This document shows, piece after piece, positions 56,347 to 64,000 of a stretch of DNA of 64,000 nt. This stretch comes from Sphingopyxis fribergensis. Its GTDB lineage: Bacteria > Pseudomonadota > Alphaproteobacteria > Sphingomonadales > Sphingomonadaceae. The position numbers were made by a program, and so were the translations under genes. The stretch spans positions 3,138,501 to 3,202,500 of the forward strand of contig NZ_CP009122.1 in the NCBI RefSeq assembly GCF_000803645.1, written 5' to 3'. Position 1 is the stretch's first letter. Each line of letters begins with the position of its first letter. Below the pieces are notes generated by a model. It was not told the DNA's origin, made no database searches, and was given only the letters and a program-made list of their open reading frames with translations.

Positions 56347-57867
56347 ATGTCAGGTCGCGCAATGCCCCCCGAAACCTCCATTGGTCCAGACACGCCTATT
56401 GCGCCCGATTTCGGCCAGCAGGTCCGCCGTGCGGTTATCTGGCGCTCCGGGTCGCAGATCGCCGGGCAAATCATCGCCTGGGGCTCGACCTTCCTCGTCA
56501 TCCGTATCCTCACGCCCGAGGATTATGGCTTGTTTGCGCTGACCCAGGTGATGCTGATGCTCTTCACCTTGCTCAACGGCTATGGCCTCGCGAGCGCCGC
56601 GATACAGCGCGACAAGGTTAGTCGGCATGAGCTGAGGCAGATATTCGGGCTGATGCTGCTGCTCAACGGCGCGCTCGCGCTCGCGCAAACCCTCTGCGCC
56701 CCGCTCGCAGCGGCCTATTATCGTCAGCCGATGGTCGCCGACCTGCTCCGCGTCCAATCGCTGATCTACCTCACCATTCCCTTCTCGGCGCTTGCCTATG
56801 CCCAATTGGCGCGGTCGATGGAGTTCCAGCGTCAGGCGCAGGTCAATCTGGTCTCGGCGCTGATCGGCGCGAGCGTGGCGCTCGGCGGCGCGCTGGCGGG
56901 CTGGGGCGTGTGGGCCCTGGTCTGGGCGCCGATCGCCATGTTCGCGGCGCGCGCGCTGGGCCTGACGATCGCGGCGCGCAGCTGGATGTGGCCGAGCTTC
57001 GATTTCCGCGGCGCGGGCTCGATCGCGCGCTACGGCGGCCTTATGGCGGTCGGACAATTGTTCGGCTTCGTGCAGAGCCAGGCCGATATTTTGGTCGCGG
57101 GCCGCTGGTTCGACGCGCATCTGGTCGGCATCTACACCACAGCGCTGCTGCTGACGCAGATCTTCAACAACAAGGTCGTGCCGCCGCTCAACGAGGTGGC
57201 CTTTGCCGCCTATGCGAGGATGCAGAATGACCGGCTCGCGCTGACCGCGGGCTTCACGCGCTCGACGCGCGCAATCATGGTCGCCGCGATGCCCTTTTTC
57301 TTCGGGCTCGCCGCGGTGGCCGAGCCACTTGTGCTCACCCTGCTCGGCGAGAAATGGCGCGAGATCGTGCCGCTGCTCCTGCCGCTGGCGCTCGCCATGC
57401 CGTTCTGGACGCTGTTCACTCTGCTCCGGCCTGCAACCGACGCGCTCGGTCGGCCGGGCATCGCATCGGGCAATGCCGCCGCCGGCGCGCTGCTGATGCC
57501 CGTCGTGTTCCTGGCAGGGGCGCAATGGGGCATTATCGGGATCGCGTGGGCGTGGATGGTCGCCTATCCGCTGCTGCTCGGTTTTGCCGCCGTGAGGTCG
57601 TTGCCGATCATCGGGATCGGATCGATCGCCCTGCTGCGTGCTGTTGCGCCGCCGGTTCTCGCCGCGGCGGTCATGGCCGCGGCGGTGATGCTGGTCGACC
57701 GCATGCTGCCCGCGATGCCGCAAGCGTTGCGGCTGGGGGTGCTCGTCGCGACAGGGGGGCCGATCTATTGTCTGTGGCTGTTCCTGTTCGCACGCGAGAC
57801 GGTGCGCGACCTGATCGCACTGGTGCGGGGCCGACGCATGCCGACCGATGCGGAAGTCGCCGTTTAA
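56347..57867 (+). CDS. polysaccharide flippase, MOP/Wzx-like family
   Basis: A 506-residue polytopic membrane protein with about 12-14 hydrophobic segments. RRAVIWRSGSQIAGQIIAWGSTFLVIRILTPEDYGLFAL is the Polysacc_synt N-terminal signature; GYGLASAAIQRD and the central TM pairs follow. It should move lipid-linked glycan across the inner membrane. ATG at 56347 with TAAGG upstream is preferred over an in-frame start at 56329. Its TAA stop overlaps the stop of the opposing gene. Confidence 0.85.
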   Translation: MSGRAMPPETSIGPDTPIAPDFGQQVRRAVIWRSGSQIAGQIIAWGSTFLVIRILTPEDYGLFALTQVMLMLFTLLNGYGLASAAIQRDKVSRHELRQIFGLMLLLNGALALAQTLCAPLAAAYYRQPMVADLLRVQSLIYLTIPFSALAYAQLARSMEFQRQAQVNLVSALIGASVALGGALAGWGVWALVWAPIAMFAARALGLTIAARSWMWPSFDFRGAGSIARYGGLMAVGQLFGFVQSQADILVAGRWFDAHLVGIYTTALLLTQIFNNKVVPPLNEVAFAAYARMQNDRLALTAGFTRSTRAIMVAAMPFFFGLAAVAEPLVLTLLGEKWREIVPLLLPLALAMPFWTLFTLLRPATDALGRPGIASGNAAAGALLMPVVFLAGAQWGIIGIAWAWMVAYPLLLGFAAVRSLPIIGIGSIALLRAVAPPVLAAAVMAAAVMLVDRMLPAMPQALRLGVLVATGGPIYCLWLFLFARETVRDLIALVRGRRMPTDAEVAV

Positions 57868-58796
57868 GTCCGGCCCAGCCCAGCGATCGCCGCGCGCGTC
57901 GCGTCGAGATACGCGCTACCGCTGAAACGATAGCTGCCGATGAAATGAACGAAGCGCGCGTCAGACGGCACCCCTTCGTCCCAGAAATTGAGATAATGGT
58001 CATAGGGCAGCAACAGAGCATCGGGCTCGTTGGCGATGACCATGTTCGAGGTCACCTGTTCGCTGCCCCATCGCGACCAGCGCTCCGTTCCAAGCAAGCG
58101 CTCGGCCTCGATCGAAAAGGCTTCGGCAAGCGCGCGACCATCACCGCCGCGCGCAAACCCGGCGAAGCCCGAACATCCCCGCACATAGAGGGGGCTTGCG
58201 AGCATCGGCAGCGCAACCCGGTCGAGTCCGCTCTCGATCGCACCTTGCACATGCGCATCGGGATTGAACAGGAAGGCCGCATCATCGGTCTTTTCCGCCA
58301 TCTCGGCGAAGGACAACAGCCGCGAATCCGGATCGCCGCGCAATGTGAAGCTGCGATTCTGTGCGATCGCCGCCGCGATCTCGGGCACGGCGCCCAGCGC
58401 GACCGTGTCCGAATCGAGCTGGATGACATAATCATTCGCGCGCATGTCCAATATCGTAAGGAGTCTCTCCCATGTTCCGCCACGGGGGCACGGGCCGGTA
58501 TCGACATCCGCGAGCGAAAGGATGCGCGGATTTCCCAGCTGCTGGGCAAGTATGTCCCGATCATCGGCGGTCAATGTGCCGTCGTCGAGGATCACGATGC
58601 GCCCGCGCCGAAGCCGCGCATGCAGCGACTTGACCGCAACCAGATAGGGCAGCAGCACCCGCGTGCCGATCATGGAAAACAGGACCAGGCCGTCGTCGGC
58701 CGGCACAACCGGCGGCGTATCCAGCACCGCACGCGCCGCGGCGCGGTGCGCGCTTTCCTTCCATAACCGCTTGAGTTTGTTCACGACCCTGTTCAT
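57864..58796 (-). CDS. glycosyltransferase-like protein
   Basis: A 310-residue protein. IVILDDGTLTADDRDIL and DYVIQLDSDTVALG (DxD-like) fit a GT-A fold (GT8/GT2-like). HYLNFWDEGVPSDARFVHFIGSYRF near the C-terminus resembles the GT8 acceptor/His motif, so a GT8-type enzyme is possible. Donor and acceptor unknown. It converges on the flippase and shares the 4-base palindromic stop TTAA, so both may serve surface glycan. The start is the second in-frame Met, chosen because the longer frame begins in the intergenic part. Confidence 0.65.
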   Translation of the reverse strand: MNRVVNKLKRLWKESAHRAAARAVLDTPPVVPADDGLVLFSMIGTRVLLPYLVAVKSLHARLRRGRIVILDDGTLTADDRDILAQQLGNPRILSLADVDTGPCPRGGTWERLLTILDMRANDYVIQLDSDTVALGAVPEIAAAIAQNRSFTLRGDPDSRLLSFAEMAEKTDDAAFLFNPDAHVQGAIESGLDRVALPMLASPLYVRGCSGFAGFARGGDGRALAEAFSIEAERLLGTERWSRWGSEQVTSNMVIANEPDALLLPYDHYLNFWDEGVPSDARFVHFIGSYRFSGSAYLDATRAAIAGLGRT

Positions 58797-59058
58797 CGCG
58801 CGGCCGTAACACGCGTGGCAAATCAATGGTAGTGGCGAAAATCGGCGCATTTGCGCCCTTTCAGGACGATTCTTGCCACCGATATCGGGGTGGTCGCGGG
58901 CGATAGCGATCCGCGCGTGCCGTGCGTCATGTCCAATTGTCGCATTTCACGGAAGCTGACTCAAATTCCAAATAAGTGACTCAGGACGCTCCCACGTCGT
59001 GCCGCCAAGTGTATGAAGATAATCAATGCAACATTCGGGAAAAAAACGGCGCGGATTG

Positions 59059-59089
59059 TTGACGCAGCCGAGTCTGCAAACCATATCAT
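59059..59089 (+). promoter_or_regulatory. candidate promoter for the small gene
   Basis: TTGACG (59059-59064) and TATCAT (59084-59089) with a 19-base spacer. If used, transcripts would start near 59096 and carry a leader of about 145 bases. Confidence 0.35.
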
Positions 59090-59205
59090 AGCCTGCATCG
59101 CATGACGGCCGATTGCCTGTCAGCCCGGCTCCAGCCGAGGTCCCGTCGTCTCAACATCGAGAATGACCGGCGCTGCCCCTTGGAGGGGCGCGCTTAGCGA
59201 CTGCT

Positions 59206-59236
59206 TCTCCGAGTGGTTCGATCCAACTCTCGGAGA
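59206..59236 (+). promoter_or_regulatory. hairpin that buries the ribosome-binding site
   Basis: TCTCCGAG (59206-59213) pairs with CTCGGAGA (59229-59236), extended by TGG/CCA inside with a 3-base bulge. The 3' arm contains GGAG (59232-59235), the Shine-Dalgarno element of the ATG at 59242. The fold would block translation until opened. Confidence 0.55.
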
Positions 59237-59241
59237 TACAA

Positions 59242-59463
59242 ATGAAAAGCAGAAAAAAGAAGCCTCGTCCTTATACCGCAGAGGAAATTGCGTTGGCAAA
59301 ACAGCTATTCGAGCGAGCGAAGGAAACCGGAACTTTGAAGGAACCACGCGGCCTTTTCGCACTCGGCTTAGCCAATGGCTATCGCGCATCAGAAGGAATT
59401 CCCGTCACCTACCGCGATTATCTTCCGGAGGCGCGACTGATGCTGGCGAGGCGCAGTGCCTAA
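59242..59463 (+). CDS. small basic protein of unknown function
   Basis: A 73-residue protein starting with the basic stretch KSRKKKPRP, then YTAEEIALAKQLFERAKETGTLKEP, which looks helical. I recognise no family. GGAG lies six bases before the ATG, and an intrinsic terminator follows, so a real single-gene unit is likely. Function unknown. Confidence 0.5.
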   Translation: MKSRKKKPRPYTAEEIALAKQLFERAKETGTLKEPRGLFALGLANGYRASEGIPVTYRDYLPEARLMLARRSA

Positions 59464-59514
59464 CCTCGCTAGAGGTAGTCTGACTCACCCGAAAATTCCG
59501 TTCGGCTAACAATG

Positions 59515-59546
59515 GAAGGCCGTTCCGAAAGGAGCGGCCTTCTTTG
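59515..59546 (+). terminator. intrinsic terminator after the small gene
   Basis: GAAGGCCG (59515-59522) pairs with CGGCCTTC (59535-59542), followed by TTTG. It lies 51 bases after the small gene's stop. Confidence 0.65.
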
Positions 59547-59604
59547 ATAAATGAGCAATCCAATCTTCGGGATCCTAGCGGCCCACCCTTTGACACCAAA
59601 TCAG

Positions 59605-62600
59605 CTAGGAATTCTCGTCGTCGGGTAGGACGATTTCAATTCCCCCGGCTTCCGCCAATCCGCTCACGCGCACGCTTTCTGACTGGGCAACGGTTGCGGT
59701 TCTAACGGGATCGAATATCAATTTGACCTTGGTTTCGTAACCTTCCTCGGCACCGGAAGTCAGCGCGAGAATGTAGTCGTGCCCTTTCTCGACAGCACGA
59801 GCATATTCAGATAGCGTCATTTGAACAGAGGTCGGCATCGAGCGCGCGCTCGCCTTGAGCTCCACAAAACGCGTCCAATCGAACGCGCCATCCGCACCCA
59901 CATGATGCCGCCGACGAAAATCAACGAGTTCGGGGCCATCGGCGTCAGACAAGACATGCTTCACGAGTGCCCAGCCGAAATCCTCAAGTTCGATATTAGT
60001 ATAGGCGACATTCGCCTGCGGTGTGGTGCTCGACGACGTAGAAGAACGAGAGGGTGCTGACTCGAGCGGATTCTTCCTTTGTGTGTTCGCCGGCTTAGGC
60101 GGGACACCGACAATGATCTTTACTTCCCCAATGCCGGCGAGCGCGCTTTTTAGCTTCCGGGGCGGAAGAGGCGTGGGTTGCGGCGACGGGCCGGGCGACG
60201 GCGCCCCTCCCGGCAAAGAAACTTTCCCCTTTCGAGCAACGCGGATCCGCGCGGCTTCTTCCTCGGTACGGCGACGCCGCTCTTCCTCATCGGCAGCAAA
60301 CCGCAACCCTTCAGCCTCTCGCCGCTCGGATTCCTGCCAGGCTAACGCCCATTCGCCGTCGAAGCCCCAACTCGCCGGTTTTGCAAAGAAGGAACCCATC
60401 GCGCGTCCGCCCTCCCCGCGGACGCCTAACGCATCTGCAACGATATGGAGCTCGAGGGGCTGTCGAGAAACATGCACGCGCAAATTGAGCTGCACGCGGC
60501 GAGAAAATGCGGGATCGGAGACTACCACCGGCACGCCGTCGTCATACACAAACAACTTCATATCGGTGAGTTGATCCCAACTGACTTTAAGAGTGTTTCG
60601 CAGGTTTCCAGCCGCCCGCGCCAGTTGATCGGACAGGTGTGTAACGGCTTGCCGGAATCTCTGGCTCAGATCATCACCCACTTCCTCCGCGCGCTTGCTC
60701 GGGACCGCACGGACGATGGGATCAAGAGATACCACGCGCAGCGCCTCGACAAGCCTCGGAATGGTAACCGGGTCGCACGGAGGATCCCAAAAGAACATGG
60801 ACGGAAGCGCCGCACGCAGGCCTTCGCGCAAATCTTCCTGGCCCACAAGATAGATCGGACCTCGCGCGCGCCAGTCGACGCCGCAAGCCAAGGGTACATG
60901 GCGAATCCGATCGGCGATACGAGCATCGGCGGAGGCAAGAAGAGAATCGAGAAAACGGTATACCTCAATCAATTCACCGATTTGCTCGGTGGTGCGCAAA
61001 CGCTCGGCATGTTCCTTTAGAAACTCGATGCAGTCGGCGGCACGAGTTTCCGGCACTTCGAGCAGGCGCCAGAGCTTGCCATAGGTACCGCCTTCAGGAA
61101 CGTAACGCGCCGACGATGGCAAAACGCGACGACCTCGAAGAACCTGATTGGGTCGTCGCCATGCCGGAGTTCCATCTGCATCTTCGACCATGATCAAGCC
61201 GCCCCCGCCACCAAAGCGACTGCGGAGCCACGCGACGCTCATGTCGCCGACTGGTTCCCACACCTGTCGCGGTGCCAGTTGATCGAGATGACGATAGGCA
61301 AGCTTGACCTTCCCGCGATCGAAGGCAATTGCACCGTCCCGCATATTCTCGAGCATTTCAACCAAATCGCTAGCCCGCACGCGGCGAACAAAGCCAAGCG
61401 ATTCCGCCATTGCCTCCGGGATATCCGCCGCTTCCACACCCTGCACGAAATCGTCGGGGCCATAAATTGCTTCGGTGCTCGCATTCTTGAGAACGGCATC
61501 AACTGGTCTGCTGAAACCGTACCGGCCAACAGGTATCCACTCGATCTCCCGCAGCCTGCTTAACCAGTGCGCGGTGACCAATCCCCTGGCGTAGACATGA
61601 ACTCTCCCTCTTTTACGCGACGGCACTTTGGATCCCGCCGCCAACTTCTCCCAGTCGCGCGCCATTGCACGAATTAGAGAAATTGCGCGCAGACGCCGTT
61701 CCTTGACCGTTATCCGGCCGCTCGCACCCGTTATAATCCGTAGGAGTTCGTCCAGATCTGGCGAGATCAGATCGGTTTCGATATCGTTGGCGTCAGCGAC
61801 CGAGAGCTCGCTGCGCTGCGACGCGGTCCGGCTTGTTCCCTGCGGAGCAACAACGAGCCGAGGCGACGTTCCTGCCCCTAGCAAGGAGAGGAAAGTCTTC
61901 GCACCGCGCGGCTTTACGCCATCGTCGCGCTTCTTAGCTTTGCCGAGACCCGTACGCAAGCGCTCCTCATAGGTTGGCAAAAGCCAGAGCATCGATTGGA
62001 TCCCGGCCGCGGCATTCGGCCAATTTGGCGTATCTTTGTCGATCGCCTTGGGAAGATATGCCGCATGAGCTTCCACCAGCTTAACGGGGGCCCGGCGGCT
62101 GCCGTCGCTGGCCTGCAACAAGATGGCTCGACCGAGAGCCGCCCCGATTTCCTTTGCTTTTGACCCGGTTATTGGATCGAGCATCGACTTGATCTGCACT
62201 AGGGTCGGGTCACCGAGCTCCAAGGGCTCGCCTTCATGCTTCTCCGCAAAAGCGCGAAGAGCCTCTTCATTCGAACTTTTGGTTGAAAAATCGGCATGGA
62301 CTTGGAGCCATTTTATCGCAGCCTGACCCCGCTCGCATTCGAAAGCCGAATGCAGTCGATTGAACAAGCCATGCTCCTCGGCGAAGGCATTGTCGCCCCG
62401 CCCGAATATAAGCTTGCGGCTGGTCGTGCCGCTTGCCGAAGAAGCAGCGATCGTTCCGTCGGCACATAGCCACAGGGAGCGGCCATGGATATCCCCACTA
62501 AATAGTTCATCAACGATCGTCGCTGCCGTCTCGACCCACCAGTCTGGCAACTTTTCGGAAAAGGTGCCGCTCTCGATCGCGTCGAGAATGTGGATTGGCC

Positions 62601-64000
62601 ACACCTTGGCGGTTTGGTCGAGTGCATCAAGTACACGTCGCCACCGTCCATCGCGATCACGTGCGGCGGGTTCGACCGCGGCCGGCCGATCGGCCAGGAG
62701 AGCGATGTCGTGGGATTCCAAAATGTGGGTCAGCGCGGCGTCTTCGTACGATAGGGCGTCTAGCCCATATTCTCCCGATGCCACCAGTAACCGGGCTTGA
62801 TCTGAGAAGGCGGCTCGACTTTGAGAGAAACACTTCTCAAATGGCTCGCGTGGCCACTGCGTTCCCGCATCACCGATAGAATCCTCGGGAAGCGGCACGA
62901 ACCGCCAAGCTTTGGAAGGCTCCGATCGAAGTATGATCGTGGCCGCCGCCGCCAGTACGTCCGCGCAGCTTTTAATCAGCCAATCATTCCAGCGATTTTC
63001 CAGAATGCTTTCCCGGGATGAGGTCGGATCGAACTGTGCGTCGATAGCGAATGGCAAGGATGTAGGAACGCGTGTTCGGAAGCCGACAAAGAGACCTGCT
63101 CGCTCCTCCTGACCGCAGGTAGCGATCGAGATCGGCGTCGAGTAGCCAGCGCGCTTGTGCGACCGATGCTGACCCTCCGGAACGGGAACATGGGCGCGCA
63201 TCACCACCCATGATTTGCGGCCTGACTTGACTTTTCGACGTTCAAGATCGGCGTTGAGCCCCTCAACTGTGCCAAGGGGCATCCACTCAGCCGGTTCTAC
63301 CGACGCAGAGGCGTGAAGGCCATCTTCCTTCTGCCACGTGACATTCCGAACGAAGTCGAGAAAAATCAGACTGTCGTCCGACCACGTTTCGAACCAGCGA
63401 TGAAAAGCTTCCTCGTCGAAATTATCCAGGTCGATCACCAGCAAGGTGTCGGTCAATGCATCGAAAAGGCCCGGAATTGGAGCTTCCGGGTCAGCAGTTC
63501 TTATTTCGACGCCTTGGCCGCTGCCAAAATGATACGGCCCGCTATGAACCGTCAGTCGGCGAGATATCCTTCGCAGCGTCTTCAGCCCGATCCCAAACCG
63601 ACCCCGCTGATCTGCTTCGTCCTCCTTAGTGGTAACATATGGGAGCATCATTCCAGGGACGTTGCGGTAGGTGACCGGAAACCCATCGTGGGCGATCAGA
63701 AGCTGACGTCCGCCTGGTCCGTCGCGAAGCGCGAGCCGGACCGATCGAGCTCGCTGGTCATCGGCATTTTGAACTACTTCAATGATGCCATGGAAGGGAT
63801 CGACATTTGTTCCTTCGGCGCTCCGCGACGCCCCTTTGATCGCTTTTTTGAGAAGATTGCCCGTTGCTTGAATGTGGCCATTTAACGCGTCGATGAACGT
63901 CGTCGCGAAGATCGGACTAAATGGATCTTCGGGGACCGAAACCTCCGGGTTGGGCTCCGCCTCATCATCTTCGTCCCACACGAACTGCGCAGCCGCTTTA
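59605..64000 (-). CDS. sacsin-like GHKL ATPase with C-terminal PD-(D/E)xK/DUF3883-like domain (start beyond window)
   Basis: The frame is open to the right edge; about 1458 residues lie after the first in-window GTG (63981), and earlier codons suggest the true start is upstream. Counting from that GTG, the N-box EVVQNADD is at 68-75 (N72), the G1-box AHDGFPVT follows and RFGIGLKTLR is the G2-box: a Hsp90-like ATP site in the sacsin arrangement. The long middle part has no domain that I recognise. Near the C-terminus D1368...E1374-L-K1376 forms a D-(n)-ExK motif of a DUF3883/PD-(D/E)xK nuclease fold. Such sacsin-like ATPases are found in defence islands; a nucleolytic effector role is inference. 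Confidence 0.7.
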   Translation of the reverse strand, partial: KAAAQFVWDEDDEAEPNPEVSVPEDPFSPIFATTFIDALNGHIQATGNLLKKAIKGASRSAEGTNVDPFHGIIEVVQNADDQRARSVRLALRDGPGGRQLLIAHDGFPVTYRNVPGMMLPYVTTKEDEADQRGRFGIGLKTLRRISRRLTVHSGPYHFGSGQGVEIRTADPEAPIPGLFDALTDTLLVIDLDNFDEEAFHRWFETWSDDSLIFLDFVRNVTWQKEDGLHASASVEPAEWMPLGTVEGLNADLERRKVKSGRKSWVVMRAHVPVPEGQHRSHKRAGYSTPISIATCGQEERAGLFVGFRTRVPTSLPFAIDAQFDPTSSRESILENRWNDWLIKSCADVLAAAATIILRSEPSKAWRFVPLPEDSIGDAGTQWPREPFEKCFSQSRAAFSDQARLLVASGEYGLDALSYEDAALTHILESHDIALLADRPAAVEPAARDRDGRWRRVLDALDQTAKVWPIHILDAIESGTFSEKLPDWWVETAATIVDELFSGDIHGRSLWLCADGTIAASSASGTTSRKLIFGRGDNAFAEEHGLFNRLHSAFECERGQAAIKWLQVHADFSTKSSNEEALRAFAEKHEGEPLELGDPTLVQIKSMLDPITGSKAKEIGAALGRAILLQASDGSRRAPVKLVEAHAAYLPKAIDKDTPNWPNAAAGIQSMLWLLPTYEERLRTGLGKAKKRDDGVKPRGAKTFLSLLGAGTSPRLVVAPQGTSRTASQRSELSVADANDIETDLISPDLDELLRIITGASGRITVKERRLRAISLIRAMARDWEKLAAGSKVPSRKRGRVHVYARGLVTAHWLSRLREIEWIPVGRYGFSRPVDAVLKNASTEAIYGPDDFVQGVEAADIPEAMAESLGFVRRVRASDLVEMLENMRDGAIAFDRGKVKLAYRHLDQLAPRQVWEPVGDMSVAWLRSRFGGGGGLIMVEDADGTPAWRRPNQVLRGRRVLPSSARYVPEGGTYGKLWRLLEVPETRAADCIEFLKEHAERLRTTEQIGELIEVYRFLDSLLASADARIADRIRHVPLACGVDWRARGPIYLVGQEDLREGLRAALPSMFFWDPPCDPVTIPRLVEALRVVSLDPIVRAVPSKRAEEVGDDLSQRFRQAVTHLSDQLARAAGNLRNTLKVSWDQLTDMKLFVYDDGVPVVVSDPAFSRRVQLNLRVHVSRQPLELHIVADALGVRGEGGRAMGSFFAKPASWGFDGEWALAWQESERREAEGLRFAADEEERRRRTEEEAARIRVARKGKVSLPGGAPSPGPSPQPTPLPPRKLKSALAGIGEVKIIVGVPPKPANTQRKNPLESAPSRSSTSSSTTPQANVAYTNIELEDFGWALVKHVLSDADGPELVDFRRRHHVGADGAFDWTRFVELKASARSMPTSVQMTLSEYARAVEKGHDYILALTSGAEEGYETKVKLIFDPVRTATVAQSESVRVSGLAEAGGIEIVLPDDENS

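Larger units (their letters stand above)
58797..59241. other. 445-bp gene-poor leader region
   Basis: No credible frame. TGACTCA occurs at 58957-58963 and 58977-58983, exactly 20 bases apart. A candidate sigma-70 promoter has TTGACG at 59059-59064 and TATCAT at 59084-59089 (19-base spacer). The 3' end holds a hairpin over the next gene's ribosome-binding site. A run of seven A at about 59039-59046 is unusual for this genome. Confidence 0.4.

Noticed and set aside
59211..59240. tRNA T-arm-like sequence (GGTTCGATCC) before the small gene
   Set aside because: No acceptor partner, D-arm or anticodon arm at the right distance upstream; the pairing bases form a local hairpin over the ribosome-binding site instead.
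1..64000. CRISPR arrays, rRNA, insertion sequences and integrases
   Set aside because: No regularly spaced direct repeats, no rRNA-like stretch and no transposase or integrase motifs were seen anywhere in the window.
1..64000. Left helicase/ParA/SIR2 block and right GHKL gene as halves of one system
   Set aside because: They are separated by more than 50 kb of core housekeeping genes, so a single system is unlikely; they are treated as separate loci.

Overview
The window reads as a high-GC alphaproteobacterial chromosome, most likely of the order Sphingomonadales (Sphingopyxis/Sphingomonas-like). The reasons are the large TonB-dependent receptors, a two-subunit glycine dehydrogenase (gcvPA/gcvPB), heavy use of 4-bp ATGA/GTGA gene overlaps, GANTC sites, and the sequence style of the division proteins. 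This placement is inference from gene content and protein style; no database was searched.

Left accessory block (1-6996): the tail of an unknown gene, a giant superfamily I helicase with a DUF4011-type N-terminus, a Vsr/DUF559-like nuclease domain and a DUF3320-like C-terminus, then a tightly packed pair encoding a ParA-type ATPase and a SIR2-type protein. The pair is visibly AT-richer than the rest of the window. A 9-bp perfect inverted repeat closes the block just before the core genome. This looks like a defence island, and the ParA-SIR2 pair is the best candidate here for an undescribed system.

Core region (7064-49939): a tandem glycine riboswitch heads a minus-strand operon gcvT-gcvH-(glycosyltransferase-like)-gcvPA-gcvPB-(small membrane protein)-(Aba4-like)-(DUF938 methyltransferase). 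Upstream on the same strand is a complete dcw cluster, in transcription order mraZ-rsmH-ftsL-ftsI-murE-murF-mraY-murD-ftsW-murG-murC-murB-ddl-ftsQ-ftsA-ftsZ, followed by a TPR-SPOR protein, a dGTPase and an NAD(P)-binding protein. G-rich 10-bp-period repeats upstream of mraZ look like MraZ boxes. Further along come two membrane proteins overlapping cysK, a His-rich (zinc-type) TonB receptor, fabG/fabD, a divergent murein-recycling pair (LD-carboxypeptidase and Mpl) around a REP-like inverted repeat, the rpsF-rpsR-rplI operon with a candidate S6:S18 leader, a sulfotransferase-like plus 2OG-Fe hydroxylase pair, and folE.

Envelope and accessory right part (49940-64000): two convergent TonB-dependent receptors share a bidirectional terminator, followed by a polysaccharide flippase converging on a glycosyltransferase-like gene. 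A roughly 450-bp gene-poor stretch leads to a small gene whose ribosome-binding site is buried in a hairpin. The last gene is a very large sacsin/GHKL ATPase with a C-terminal PD-(D/E)xK-like domain, cut by the window edge, which probably begins a second defence-type locus.

No rRNA, tRNA, insertion sequence or CRISPR array was recognised.
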